From the NCBI RefSeq assembly GCF_032854445.1, contig NC_088304.1, positions 13,963,704 to 14,027,703 on the forward strand: a stretch of DNA of 64,000 nucleotides, read 5' to 3'. Origin of the DNA: Liolophura sinensis (Eukaryota > Mollusca > Polyplacophora > Chitonida > Chitonidae). Under the pieces are notes generated by a model that worked only from the letters and a program-made list of their open reading frames with translations, ran no database searches and had not been told where the DNA came from. Below are positions 23,701 through 35,468 of this stretch, in pieces. Within the stretch, counting starts at the first letter, position 1; each line of letters opens with the position of its first letter. The translations under genes and the position numbers were made by a program.

Positions 23701-26700
23701 TATTAATGTTACTGACACGGTCATGTAGAGTATATATCCTTATATGAAAGTGGAGAAAAGACCATTGTCTCAGTGTTAGTGAACATATAAATAAACCATT
23801 GGTAGCACAAGTAAATACCATTAGTAGATAAATACAATGTTATAATGTATCCCCAGGGGACTGTTCAGACGTCGCACAGTCACAGGGAAAATGGTCGGAG
23901 CAGAACGACGTGTTCAAGAACACTTGCAACAAGAGTACAGTAGATTAGGGCCGTGGAGGTAAGATTTTTGTTATTCCTTATGAAGGGTTACTTTCTGGTT
24001 AGTATGAAAGACGGGTGTGGCCACTCTCAGTGTCAAGAATAAGACAACGACAATTTGAATACTCGATTTATATACTGATTTCACTCCTTCGTTTAGAACA
24101 TTCCTCGCGTCTTTTTTTTGTCTTAATTTTGTAGTTTATATACTTTTTTAATTTCTTAGGTGTTTTTTTTAGTTAAACGTCGTTTTGGGAATTTGCCTTG
24201 TGGTTATTGACCTAGTACGTCCATTTTGGTTGATGGCTGGTATACGAGTGACCGAGTGGTTGTGACCGAGTGCTTAAGGCGCCTCATGTCTTTCAGTGGC
24301 AAAGACACACCGAGTACGGGATCAACCCCGGCCTTGGACAGGGAATTTGCTCATTTCGTGGCAATCATCTCTTGATGGGCGCAACAATCGGCCGTCGCTG
24401 GTTTGACAACAAATAAATTAAACGTCAGTAAAAACCACACAGCTTATCACTTGTCGAATGTCGGTGGTATACCCCGGTTCCTCCAACCATAAAACTGACC
24501 GTCATCGAATAAGTAAAAAATTCTTGAGTATGGCACTGACACAGAACTGACTTTTAAACGCAAACCATGTTCTGCATCCCACTACAGTTACCCAGAGGTC
24601 ATGACCTTGGCGTTTCTGTTACTACTGGTGGTGCTGTTTTTGACAGAGGATCTTTATTTTATACCGGGGTGGAATTCAGTGTTTGAAGAAGGGTAAGTAC
24701 TTTGTTATATCTCGATTTATTTTAACAGATTTATTCTTTCGGGATTAATTATGCTGATGTGTTAGAATGTTTTGTCATATACTTGGATATACCTGTTTAT
24801 ACCTGTAATGTAAAGAAATTCTAGAAAAAGAGCAAACATCACTTTGGTTTTACCTTTGTCAGTGATAAAATGTAAGAGTGGTATTTTGTAGTTGAGTATG
24901 TTTATCTCTGTTTATTTCATTAGATCTTTGTAACTACGTAATGTTAAAGTTATATACACACAACACATTGCTAAAGTACCACATATTAAATTACATCCAC
25001 ATAACACATAGTTGAAGTGTTAAATGTTAGAGTTAAATGCCCATAACACATTGCCAAAGTGTTAAATGTTTAAGTTATATGCCCATAACACATTTCTGAA
25101 GTGTTAAATGTTAATGTTGCCTTCACATAACAACTTGTTACAGTTTTAAATGGTAAAGTTATGAAATCTTGGTGAACAACAATTATTCAAATCGATGCTG
25201 TTAAAACATATCAGTAAAACACGATTACTGAATATTCAGTTTTTCTTTTTGGTTAAGGTTTGTAGGTAGTTCGGTGACTCCGTCATTATTAATGGTGCTG
25301 TTGTTTATAATCCCTGCAAAGTCTCCCACGAAGCTGTTATGTGGCAGCTCAGAAGGTAAACCCCAGCGCACATGGACAACATTGATTGTTGAAAAAGGGA
25401 TTTCGTAATCCAGACAACAACAACAACAACAAAACCCTTGAAATTTTTCTCGTGTGCGCGTAACGACATCAAGAATTCCTTACTGATCGTGGTTCACTGC
25501 CTGAGTCTTCAAAAAAGGGACAACAAATGCATGCTGCCTGTGTGATGATATCAGATATATCCGATCATTTGAGACCGGGATTAGAAAAAAAATTTTTTTT
25601 TCGGTAATAAATGTTGTTCGTGTATGCTGGTTAAAGACGTTTGTTCGTTCATCGCTAGGAAACACGATGTGCCGGTTCAAGCCCGGACTTAGACAGGATT
25701 TTTTCCTCGCTCTCACCGTGCGTGAATCTATGCGTCGAAACAGGCATTCGTATACCACCCGTCAACCAATAAGAACGTTCCAATTCCCAAAAACGACGTT
25801 TAACATAAACCCCGAAAGAACTAAGAAAATATATATCAAGGGCTACGAGACCTTTGCGGTTCCTCCTGCCTCCCTGTTTCACTAAAAGCTCTGTTAAAAA
25901 GATCTTACATTATTTCCTCTCGGTATACCTAAGTTAATGCTCAACAAAAAAGGAATAGTCTTTCAAGTGTCAGTATAATATGACTTTTGGGCGTCGTCTC
26001 TGCATGGATTCTTCGGCTAGCGGTTGCAGCGAGACAGCGTTATATGTGTACATACCATTGTTCCCTCTGCTTATGGGGCCTTTTGCAGTACACTGAGAGA
26101 AAAGTTTGGGTCCACTGACTGAAAAATCTGATTTATACGATAGAGCTAATTCAGTTTAGAAATCTGAATCATACGACCAGATCAGTTGAGTTATGACAGA
26201 CGCCTGTTTGTTTTTCGACTAACCAAATGAGTCAACAATATAACCAGATGAGTTTCATGACTCAGATGATCTGGTATTATGACTTTGAGTTTTTATTTCT
26301 GAATTGAATTAACTCAATTGTATAACTCAGATCTTTTAGTCAGTTGTCCCAAACTTTTCTCTCAGTGTAGCACTGAGCCGCTGACGGCGCTCTTGTGGCG
26401 CTTTACGTAGTCTGAAGTTCCTTTAATACCAGTTGTCTGGTGTGATTATGTGTATCAAACTGTCCAAATTCTTATATAAGTGAAAAAACGTTAAGTACGG
26501 CATTGAAAAACAATCAAACAAAGCACGTAATCAACCTTGGAGACAACAGAATGCAAGTCAGTGGAATCTAGCTTTGAATATAGGAGACAACTTACATTTG
26601 ACTAAATATTCTGGCACATTAGAGAGCTCTCACCCATGGGCTATAACCCTTTCAAACATTCCAGGAATTGGATGGGGTTGATCTCGATTGTGATATCTGT

Positions 26701-29700
26701 TTGTCTGAATGGTTAAACATAATTCTTTTTTTTTATGAACGAAATATTTGGATTGAGATAGAGTTACAATCAATTGTTTTCTCATCCGCAAATATTATAG
26801 AATGTCATTCATTTACCTGTAAAAATCATGTTGTATTTCAGGTAAAAAAAATTCGAAATTTTCTCCCATTATCAACTGGACAGATGTTACCAACACCTTA
26901 CCCTTGGGCGTTGTGCTTATTTTAGGAGCCTCATTTGCCATGGTGAAAGCTTGCCAGGTATGATGTGCAGCGCCGTTTTATTGTGATGTTTATTTATTTA
27001 CTCATTTATTTGATTGGAGTTTTACGCCGTACTCAAGAATATTTCACTTATACGACGGCGACCAGCATTATGGTGAGAGGAAACCGGACAGACCCCGGTA
27101 GAAATCCACGACCATCCGCAGGTTGCTGCAGACCTTCCCACGTACCGCCGGAGAGGAAACCAGCATGAGCTGGTTGATGTCTATTAGATTTTGTTTACTG
27201 TCATACAAAATAACGTATCACTTATACGAATGCGGTCCGTGTTATTGGGTGGAGAACACCCGAGAACCCGGCGTAAACCACTGCCCTTTGGTAAATTACC
27301 GACGAACTTTCTCACACTCTATTGATGGAATACAATTTGTCCTCCACCATCTTTAGGCACACAAGCTTCGTCGACCGCTTTTTGTCAACAAGAACTAACA
27401 AATAAATAATACACGGAATCACCTGAAACCGACAGAGCCGTACAGGGAACTTACAGTGAAATATGTATTTAAATCATTGGAAATCAGAGAAAAAATGAAG
27501 ATTTATCTAAATCACAATGGCTTATATCACCGTCCGACCTTACTCTGGGCAAATGGCAAAGGATATGTTTATTTTCCGCCGTATTTAGCTGAATGTAGGT
27601 TTTAGATGAATCTATTGCATTTAATCTGGTTTGCTGATGGTGTTTCAATCTTGGTGAGATGTACCAAATAGTAGCTGGTTCCTATCTGCTTGCAGCTTCA
27701 GACAAGAAACCGCTGTTCTAACATTGAGCACATCGGAAATTTGTTAATTTTGTTTTTTGAAAAATTTCTATTCAAGAGGAGCGTTTCAAATCCTCTCCTG
27801 TTTCTCTCTTCAAGAAGACTACTTCCCTGGAATGACTGTGTCAAAATTTCCCTTCAACTGAGCTACCTCTCTAGGTCCATTTTTGCAAGTTTCACTATAA
27901 GAGAACTTTACTTTTCTTGAAGTATTGTTTTAAGTTTTAATTCAGTAGAACTTATTCACTTGAGCTGTTGCGTCAAATTTTTCTTAAAATGAGAACTGCT
28001 TCTCTGAGACTTTTGTTTCATATTTCAGGAGTCGGGCCTAACACCTCTGATCGGGGAACACTTTAAAGGGTTTGTCACTCTCGAGCCCTGGGTTTTGACC
28101 TTAGTGGTCACTTCACTGACCACTTTCCTCGCAGAGTTCATCAGCAACTCAGCGGCTATCACCATGCTACTGCCAATCGTTGGTCAGATGGTGAGTGTGA
28201 TAGGCGCATTATAAAAGACTATACAGTACACAGAGAGTAAAACCAGAGCAACGACGACATTGTGATAATTGGCAAATGGTCACACACAACTGGTGTGTTA
28301 CAGTTCAGAAAAGCGTTCTAGTGTTTTCTCATAAAAAGTATGTTTAGTAACTGAAGAGATGTGTTTATTAGAGTAATCATGTCTGATGTTTACATAGTAA
28401 TGTGGATATTCTCAATAAACACAAATGGCATGGCTTTGTGTTTATATTTAGTGTAAAAAGCCGGTAAACATCTAAACGTGTTTAATACTATAAACATGTG
28501 ACATATTTACATAACATGTGGCATTTAATATGTTAACATATGCCATGTTTATGGTTAAAGTAGTGTTTATGGATAAACAACAGGGCGCATTTCTAGACAG
28601 AACTGTGTTTTAAAACGAAACACTTATTTCTAGTGTGTATGTTTGAGATAATACGGATTTACTTCAATGCTATCAGCTTGTAACGAAAGGATATTTTTTG
28701 TGAGGTCAAACTGGTTTTTTCCCCGAATATCCTGTTCTCTTTTCTGAAGATCCACATCTGGTATCCTTGTATTTTCGTTTCAGGCGATACTGGCTAATCT
28801 GGACCCACTAGCGTTGCTTTTCCCTCTGACTATAGCTGCTAAATGTGCTTTTATGATGCCTATTGCGACACCTCCCAACACGATTGCATACTCACTGGGA
28901 GCCCTGACAATAAAGGACATGGTAGGTCTGAAATAAACCTTACGTTCTCAGAAGTGTGTCCATAGAGGGCAGCTGCCGGTCGAGCTATCTATCAGTTTAT
29001 CATAGAGGCACAAGTCGGGAGATCTGGGATCAAACCAGGATCCGGTCATACCAAAGGCTTTAAAAGTCTTGACGCTCAGCTCTGAGATGTTAGAGCAAGG
29101 AAACATGACTGGTTGGCTCAATGTCAGTATAATGTGACTGGATGGGCTGTCATATCTGGTGTCTTCGGCATGATACTTCAGTGGCGGTAGCACTTGAAGA
29201 CACGGTGTATATGGTACACTCCTAATGATGTCTTGTCGTCATGATTGAAAAAAATGTTAAATACCACGTAAAAACCTAAGCATACATTGGTTCATACATA
29301 TAATTATCTCAGAAGACAATTGACATAGTTCTTAAATTGTGAGGTATGTTTAAATATCTGATTCAAGCTCCCGTTACCCTAAAAAATCTTCCGTAAAACC
29401 CGTTTCCTTAGTGATTGGATTAGATTTTGGAGGCTCTGTCGGATTAACCCTTTCCAGATTGCGGATTAATTTATTATTAGGAAAGGCTTAATCGGCAAAA
29501 TCCACGAAAATACAATCCGTCATCACTTGGAGAACGGATTTAACGAAAGATATTTTGAGCTTTTACTCAGTTGAGGATTCAAGTCAGCTGGTATGTCTAT
29601 AACCAGACGACAACTTGGTGGCTTTCTCGAGGTTCTCGGAGTGACTCAGATACTGGTTTAATTCATTCTCCTAGAACAGGCTTGTACCTTCCCGTCATCA

Positions 29701-30815
29701 TTCAAAAATTGTTGACTGCTTCTATTTGGATGCATCCGCCCTATTTGCATGCATCCGCCCTGTTTGCATGAATCCGCCCTATTTGCCTACTTCATGTACA
29801 TGTACTGTATATGTTCTTTGGTGGTATGCATCGGACGTTGTAATAACTGATCCGGAACGCCCATTTTTGGTTGGCGGGTGCTATACATATGTCTGTCGCC
29901 TAGGCTAGGACCACAGTTAATTTTCCTCATTCGACAAAGCCATTTTTGATTTTAGCCAAACTTTGAAAAAAAAACTTACTTTTCGGCTGTAGAAATTAAA
30001 TGTGTCGTAAGTTGAACTAAGCTTAAATTTTGATTTAAGCCACACATTGCTTTGTGGAATCGGCCCCAGTACCTAAATCCGCAAGTCTGAAATCCTCCTA
30101 ACCTGCTGTAGACTGATATGTGAGACGTTACTGGTAAAAAGTGTTTCCCAGTTTAAATTAATACCAATCTGAACACACCAGTACACTCCTAAGCTCGCGC
30201 TATAAAATGACAGCTTATATCCGGATATGGCTGACATTTATGGGGAATTATTCTGCACAGTTCGGTGCCAGTTTTTGCAAGACTTGTGCAAATATGTCAG
30301 CCAAAGGGTAGACCAAGTGGATTTAGGCATTGTGTATTGCATAGGCAGCGATAGTTGCTAAAAGGGAAGTTAGATATCGATAGAATCGGAATGTGATAAT
30401 CGGGTGCTCAAGTCTTCCAGGCTAAGGAGGAACATGAGATCTCGGGCAAGTACTCGAAAATGGAAAGCATCTAATGAAAATAACTTGTCTTTTTTTCCAA
30501 CTGGAAAAATGTAAGACTGAACACCAAAAGTAAAATTTTATGACATTTATTTCATTGTGAAATACACTTTGATCTGCGACATCATAGGTCTTTTTTTTAT
30601 CGTACTGTTACGTTTTACGACAGGCTAAATATGGGTGTGGCATTCATACAATTAAAAAAAAGTATGATTATTTTATTCTAAAGGCGACAGCGGGGTTTGC
30701 CCTCAACATTTTGACACTGCTGACTCTGAACGTGGCCGCTCACTCATGGGGTCAAGCCTACTTCCAGTGGGATGTCATACCTGATGAGATGAGGAGGAAT
30801 GTATCAACGATATGA
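14792..30815 (+). CDS. SLC13-family (DASS) sodium/dicarboxylate-citrate-type cotransporter, complete 14-exon gene
   Basis: Predicted multi-pass plasma-membrane carrier of the SLC13/DASS family, which couples di- or tricarboxylates or sulfate to Na+. Exons: 14792-14899, 15671-15820, 17423-17538, 18354-18481, 19048-19135, 20618-20752, 21822-21950, 23857-23958, 24588-24692, 25258-25355, 26842-26957, 28029-28190, 28784-28921, 30684-30815. These total 1707 bases: 568 residues plus TGA, the usual family length. All phases agree. An in-frame TGA at 14759-14761 supports the chosen ATG. Family landmarks: TTPLILLPIL near the N-terminus, ERWGLHRRVALGML, ITLTGGPSNFVAVGLIQE, LTEDLYFIPGWNSVF, the second SNT-type motif FISNSAAITMLLPI (SNS 464-466) and ATPPNTIAYSLGAL (508-511). 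The first SNT position, residues 142-144, reads TAG. Residues 168-196 (exon 5) form an acidic, variable cytoplasmic loop; its donor (AAA/GTAGCT) is the weakest junction. Substrate cannot be told from sequence. Confidence 0.95.
15020..15112 (+). repeat. CTGT/GGTC microsatellite
   Basis: Runs of CTGT followed by imperfect units and then GGTC repeats, inside SLC13 intron 1. Confidence 0.85.
15170..15508 (+). repeat. SINE family A interrupted by about 130 bp
   Basis: Head part 15170-15298 and tail part 15430-15508 are separated by unrelated sequence. Confidence 0.75.
15560..15614 (+). repeat. SINE family A, 3' end
   Basis: Just the last 55 bp; ends 57 bp before SLC13 exon 2. Confidence 0.8.
16598..17372 (+). 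repeat. 34-bp minisatellite in SLC13 intron 2, interrupted
   Basis: Units such as GTCAGATCCCAAGCCCTTGA plus GCACTAAAATCGCT recur every 34 bp from 16598 to 16925 and again from 17047 to 17372. The 120-bp interruption is a fragment of a dispersed repeat (see 16930-17046). Two variant types (GAGCACTAAAAT and GAACCACTAAGAT) are segregated along the array. Confidence 0.88.
16930..17046 (-). repeat. Dispersed repeat E fragment inside a minisatellite
   Basis: Carries the family's CATAGAGAGTAAAAACAGAG and GAAATCGGACCTCTTGTCA phrases. Other pieces of family E: 12650-12730, 17740-17955, 18600-18790, 22618-22760, 28210-28300, 34485-34690, 38655-38790, 53375-53565 and 55705-55895. A complete unit is about 200 bp and reads, on its other strand, CTTAAGCCATGGTGCT to GGTTTTACTCTCTATGCTGT. 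Confidence 0.75.
17960..18213 (+). repeat. SINE family A, full length
   Basis: Both box A and box B regions legible; in SLC13 intron 3. Confidence 0.88.
18354..18481 (+). CDS. SLC13 gene exon 4, carrying the altered first Na+-site motif
   Basis: This exon encodes residues 125-167. The stretch LLSMFITAGVTALMSPI aligns with the family helix-hairpin that normally reads SMW-I-SNT-ATTAMM-VPI. Flanking residues are conserved, but Ser-Asn-Thr is replaced by Thr-Ala-Gly at 18403-18411. Splice sites are clean (TTGCAG at the acceptor, GTAAGT at the donor) and both neighbouring exons join in frame, so the change is not caused by a misplaced junction. Confidence 0.93.
19210..19494 (-). repeat. SINE family A, full length with small internal duplication
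   Basis: CCACCCGCAA is repeated in the body, lengthening it; SLC13 intron 5, starting 75 bp after the exon. Confidence 0.88.
19750..19953 (+). repeat. SINE family A, head eroded
   Basis: Body and tail present, diverged. Confidence 0.78.
20141..20245. repeat. SINE family A chimera, two pieces in opposite orientation
   Basis: 20141-20169 is the plus-strand head (CCTTGGCTCATTTGGTTAGC); 20170-20245 is minus-strand body and head. The join is abrupt. Confidence 0.75.
20816..20903 (-). repeat. SINE family A, 3' fragment
   Basis: Tail (TTTA)n lost, cut at GGCAAGGCC; 63 bp after SLC13 exon 6. Confidence 0.85.
22100..22362 (-). repeat. SINE family A, full length, best-preserved copy
   Basis: Runs from a (TTTA)n tail to CTGAACCACGGAGGCCCC; the tRNA-like head is intact. 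The best reference copy in the window. Confidence 0.93.
23236..23465 (+). repeat. SINE family A, diverged
   Basis: Head GGGCCTCCCTAGTTCAAAGG; tail lost after GAGTGGAAATAAA. Confidence 0.8.
24172..24425 (+). repeat. SINE family D
   Basis: ACGTCGTTTTGGGAATTTGC start, GTTGATGGCTGGTATACGAG, then a tRNA-Leu/Ser-like phrase GACCGAGTGCTTAAGGCG and GGGATCAACCCCGGCC. In SLC13 intron 8. Confidence 0.65.
24937..25160 (+). repeat. 42-bp tandem repeat in SLC13 intron 9
   Basis: Units of the type CCCATAACACATTGCCAAAG plus TGTTAAATGTTAGAGTTATATG repeat about five times with drift at both ends. Confidence 0.75.
25640..25805 (-). repeat. SINE family D, second copy
   Basis: Minus strand: AACGTCGTTTTTGGGAATTG, GGTTGACGGGTGGTATACGA, then CCGGGCTTGAACCGGCAC. 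In SLC13 intron 10. Confidence 0.65.
26091..26367 (+). mobile_element. MITE with perfect terminal inverted repeats and TA target duplication
   Basis: Begins CACTGAGAGAAAAGTTTGGG and ends with its exact reverse complement at 26348-26367. TA lies immediately outside both ends, as expected for Tc1/mariner-mobilised elements. The 277-bp body is AT-rich with repeated short motifs around TGA(C/G)TCA and AGTTATA, and has no ORF. It lies in the intron between SLC13 exons 10 and 11. Confidence 0.87.
26989..27173 (-). repeat. SINE family A, head missing
   Basis: Very good match, inserted 31 bp after SLC13 exon 11. Confidence 0.9.
28305..28640 (+). repeat. AT-rich dispersed element with ATGTTTAC motifs, copy 1
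   Basis: Shares GATGTGTTTATTA, TGTGTTTATATTWAGTGTAA and many ATGTTTAC/GTAAACAT octamers with the inverted copy at 45940-46280. Ends GTTCAGAAAAGCG and CGCATTTCTAGACAGAAC are roughly inverted. Confidence 0.6.
28966..29275 (+). repeat. SINE family C, second copy
   Basis: Aligned with 48360-48645 through GGATCAAACCAGGATCCGGT, AACATGACTGGTTGGCTCAA and GATACTTCAGTGGCGG. In SLC13 intron 13. Confidence 0.82.
29726..29785 (+). repeat. 19-bp tandem repeat
   Basis: TTTGCATGCATCCGCCCTA occurs three times head to tail in the last SLC13 intron. Confidence 0.8.
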
Positions 30816-31312
30816 TGACAATGAGTTGGAATGTATCAGCGATGTGACGACCGCGTGGAGGAATGTATCAGCGATATGACGACCGCGTGGAGAAATGTAT
30901 CAACGATGTGATGACCATGAGGAGGAATGCATCATCGAAGTGATGACCGCGCGGAGGAATGTATCAGCGGTGTGATGATCAACGGTGTGATGATCATGAG
31001 GAGGAATGAATCAGCGATGTGATGACCACGATGAGGAATGTATCAACGATGTGATGACCACGATGAGGAATGTATCAACGATGTGATGACCACGAGGAGA
31101 AATGCGCCAACAATGTGATGACGAAGAGAAATGTGTGAATGATGTGATGACCACGCGGAGGAATGTTTCAGCGATGCGATGACCGCGCGAAGGAATGTAA
31201 AAACGATGTGATGACCATGAGGAGGAATATATGAACGATGTAGTGACCACGAGGAGGAATGTCTCAGCGATATGATGACCTCGAGGGGAATGTATCAACG
31301 ATGTGATGACCA
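30787..31312 (+). repeat. 32-bp minisatellite overlapping the SLC13 stop codon
   Basis: About 16 imperfect units of the form GAGGAATGTATCAACGATGT plus GATGACCACGAG. The first unit contains the last codons and TGA of the SLC13 gene (30813-30815). The antisense strand stays open for 95 codons purely because of the repeat. Confidence 0.9.
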
Positions 31313-31917
31313 GATTTGACGTCTATACCATGCTGATATTTATGCACATATTTAACAATTAGCAGTTGTATCTCATCTCGGTTACTGCATTTCAACATTT
31401 AACATTTGTATCTCGACAATATTGGCTGTGTTTGTACATTATGTCAATATATGTGACTAAAATTCACATTTCATTCGTTTCGTTTACATTGTATTATATA
31501 TAGTTGCAATATTAAGATGTGGACTTTGGCAACTTCTCTAGATTTTCCGTTTGTATATCAGCATCCTCTGCCATATTTATTCTTGATTTTATTCTCGCAA
31601 TCATCGGTTGTACTTATAAACCGTGTCAACAAGATAATTTGTATGTCATCAGCTTCGATTAACTTGAATACATTTGTTGATTTTACCGTATGTAACTCGC
31701 TTCTTGATCGGGGAGTTTCGAGGTCGCACTCTTTTATTGCTGAAGGTAAAAAAATCAATACTCTGTCATGTGACCTATCAGAAATGTTAGGCAACTAGTT
31801 TTAATGCAAAGCGGTCCATCCTGGTGTAGAGGAAATGTGAACATTTCACATTCGTACGGTACAAGCTTCTTTAGTGCATTGTCCTTTTCAAATGTAGTCA
31901 TCTATGACAATCTGCAT

Positions 31918-31985
31918 TGGCAACCCACGGCCATCCGCTGGTTGCTGAAGACCTTCCCACGTACGGCCAGAGAGAAAGCCAGCAA
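31918..31985 (-). repeat. SINE family A, internal fragment
   Basis: Body piece only (CCATCCGCTGGTTGCTG to AGCCAGCA). Confidence 0.8.
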
Positions 31986-33078
31986 AATTGAATTAGATAC
32001 ATGTATCTTGCCTGTTCGAGGAAGGTGTCTTCGTCCTAATGCATTGTAAATAGGTTGGTATTAGCACATGCCTGTATAAAGGAGATAATTTCATGAAATG
32101 ACTGACATAATGTTGAAAACGACGTTAAGTTTTAACCCCATCCAAACGATCAAACGAAGTTCGGTTCAAGTACTTGTAATACAATATCCCGTATCCCTTC
32201 GAATTTTCTTCGAAATGGTGGGTCATGAGTCTATCCGGTAACAAGTAAATCTCGCCCCAAGAAGTTTACAAACAGAAATGCTAAATAGGGGAGTGGGCCA
32301 TAGCCAAGTCTCTGACAGGGAATTGTCTATGGTCTCCAGACTTTATTGTTCTCGCCAAGGCCTTAGCAGCTGTAAGCAGTCGACGGCGCTCTCGTGTGAC
32401 GTCTTACATGAAGTTCTCTGCAGATAAAATCCCTTCCACCAGATTTGTTTCCCTCATTTAAGCTGAGTTCAATCTCAAATCGAGTCATACTTCAGGCTTA
32501 AACATCGGTAATCTTGATATTGTCGCGCTTGGCGCATAGCATAAGAGGAACGGACTAAGTACCTGTCGGTTCATATGACCGTGAATACGATTTGACATGT
32601 TCACATTTGCCTTTCTCCAATATCACATTCGCATATCCACGGGTGAAAATCTGTTGGTAACATGTAAAAAAAGCTCTTGGCGCAAAGTCTGTGCCTCACT
32701 CTGCGCACTCTGGTTCCCTCCACCCTCACAATTGGCTGGCGCCGTGTAAATGAAATATTTTTGAGGACGGCGCTCAACAGTAATTTGCCGGACAATGTGC
32801 CAGCCTGTTCCATTACGTTGGTCGAGCTGTTCTCTTTAGTCATTACGTATTAATCAGATCGTGTCTGATTTCAAAATTAGCAGCAAGGACGCTCTCAAAA
32901 TAGGATCGAAATAATACTGCAAAAGCTTAGACACCGAGCAAATAAACAAACATTATTTTAAGAATCATATTTTTTTCGCAGCCAAAGTGTTGTACAGGTG
33001 CAAATGCAAATCAAATGTACAGTAACAGGCACGTTCAAAGTTACAGCTAAAATGAGTATACGCAAGTCGATGATATGC

Positions 33079-33162
33079 ATTTATTTATTTGGTGTTTTAC
33101 GCTGTCCTCATTTATATTTCACTTATACGACGGTGGTTAGCTTTATGGTGGGAGGAGAATGG
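33079..33162 (-). repeat. SINE family A, 3' fragment
   Basis: Cut at GGGCAGAGTT. Confidence 0.8.
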
Positions 33163-33851
33163 GCAGAGTTGACGAATTATAGTGACGAGAGAGTGGGTGT
33201 TTAGAGTTTAACAATGTTTCAGTCATATTACGACGAGTGAGTCCTCCTCGAACAAATTAACATTCGACCTCAAAACAACAATTTCTTTTCCACATTTCAA
33301 GGTAAAGAATCATCTCCTTACACTTTGATCTCTATGTATATAAGCTTCGTATTTGATATTTCACAAAATGAATTTTTTGCGTAATTATGTTCTGTGTGAT
33401 GTGATATGTTAGATTCTTTTCATCACCTTATACCAATGGCCTTTTTCTAAACAGTGCATTATTTGTATTGGACACAACAAGTCTCACCAGACTTTCCTCT
33501 CGCGTGGACGTGGACGCCCAGAACAAGAGAGACGAACTTTTCCTTACAAAAGCAAAGAAAATATTTGATCGCAATGTGTTTGCGGTGGCACCATTGTTTA
33601 TTGGGAGTAAGTACACAGAAGGTTAAATGTGCCTTCCTATCTGATCACCAGTATTATTCACCAATATTTTTGTGACAGCCAGGGGTAAAAAAAATTCAGA
33701 TTATGGGCCTACGTTTTGCCAAAACCAAAAAACTGCTGTGAATATACATGTGTTATACTCGATGTGACAATCATGATTTTAAATCGCAAATCGTGTTTTA
33801 AAGCGTTCATTAAGCATACATAACGTAAATCGTCAATTTGGCTTTTATAAG

Positions 33852-34048
33852 ATCAGTTCAAGTCCAGCTCATGCTGGCTTCCTCTCCGGTCGTAAGTGGG
33901 GAGGTCTGCCAGTAACCTGCGGATGATCGTGGATTCATCCGCCTTTGCTCGGTTTCCTACGACCATTATGCTGAACGCCGTCCTTTAAGGGAAATATTCT
34001 TGAGTGCTGTAACAAAACACCAAACAAATAAATAAAAAAATAATAAAT
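33852..34048 (+). repeat. SINE family A, head missing
   Basis: Starts at box B (AGTTCAAGTCCAGC) and ends in AAATAAATAAA; P450 pseudogene intron. Confidence 0.88.
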
Positions 34049-34810
34049 GAAAGATGCTTACCATAGTTAGCTGTTTTCATGTATTGCTGAAACATGGGCT
34101 CTCCTTGTGTCAGGGAAGACAAATATATATACATAATAGAGGATAAGTTTCTCCTTTCATAAAAATATTCAGCGCATTGGTCATTTTCTCCTTTCAGTGC
34201 TTTCTCCATTCACGATACCTTTCTTTGAGGCGATGGACTGGACCATCTCTGTCAAGGACTCCCTGAATATTTGCTGGCAATTTTGACAAACTCCATCAAG
34301 GACAAAAAGGCAAATGCGTCGGTTGGTATTGAGCTAGGCTTATTATTTTATCACCATAACGCATGCTTAGCTGGAGATGTGTATATTAATATATGTTGTA
34401 TGCGATTACAACGCAGCATTTTGAGTAATACTAGATCGATCACGTCAAATAAACTGTTATTAACATGGCTGAATTTTTTTTTTACCTAATTCTGCTTAAG
34501 TCATGGTGCTGGTGTTAGGGCGACGAGTAACTTGTTACTATTAAGGAGTTACCCGAAGAGTTAAAATAAAACCATGTCTGAAGTAAATTGACAAGCGACC
34601 TTATTTCACCGGTTACGTGTAATTATTTGCAATTAATACACTATCGTCACTCTTCTGATTTTTGCTCTATATGCTGTTATAGGTCTGTTATTATACAGTG
34701 TATGCTTTAAGGGAAAACTCAGCAGTCATTGATGAATACTTCCACTAACATACCTTGACTTTTCAAACTCACTGGATTGCCTTACGGCTAGGAGACGCTT
34801 TCGACCACAT

Positions 34811-35100
34811 GTGAGTGAGTGAGTGAGTGCTTGGGGTTTAACGTCGTACTTAACAATTTTTCAGTCATATGACGACGAAGGAATCCTTAGGGTGCATGTA
34901 CGTGTAATGTACCTCCTTGTTGCAGGACGGATTTCCACCACTCTTTTATTTAGTGCTGCTTCACCGGGACGACTTACCGAGGGCAAGTAAGCCGCCCCGC
35001 CCGAGCCATTATACTGATACGAGTCAACCAGTCGTTGCACTATCCCCTTCATGCTGAGTTACACTATCCCCTTCATGCTGGAAGTTACAACTTCCTCTTT
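34811..35100 (-). repeat. SINE family B, head missing
   Basis: Tail and body nearly identical to the 4162-4530 copy, with a short duplicated ACTATCCCCTTCATGCTG. Confidence 0.88.
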
Positions 35101-35349
35101 TATCTTATATTGACGTTTTGGGACAACTTCTAAACTAGCATGGTACACGATGTGGATACCGAGTTCATATATGTGTTTCGTAGCGTCGCAAGGACTTGCT
35201 TCAGATCATGCTAGACAATAGCGTGGACAACCTCAAAGACGCACAGGAAGAAGGCGACGTAAACATGGACGCGCTGAAAATCGAAGACCTGAAGATAAGT
35301 AAAGTGAGTATAAAATGACCATACTTTAAGAAATCAGAGAGAACAGTGC

Positions 35350-35468
35350 GGATTGTCACGGGTTTCCTTCAGTTACTGCCTTCAGTTTCCTCCCACCATA
35401 ATGCTGGCGGCCGTCCTAGAGGTAAAATATTCGTGGGTACGGCGTAAAAAGCACTAATCAATCAAATC
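35350..35468 (+). repeat. SINE family A, 3' half
   Basis: Lies shortly after the third P450 exon. Confidence 0.8.

Larger units (their letters stand above)
31316..33454. other. Spacer between SLC13 gene and P450 pseudogene
   Basis: Holds SINE A fragments and a degenerate family-F-like piece (32690-32790, GGTTCCCTCCACCCTCACAA). The N-terminal P450 exons would be expected here but I could not find them. A 93-codon frame at 31517-31798 has no recognisable domain. Confidence 0.55.

Noticed and set aside
31011-31298. 95-codon frame on the minus strand
   Set aside because: Antisense of the 32-bp minisatellite; periodic peptide without a domain.
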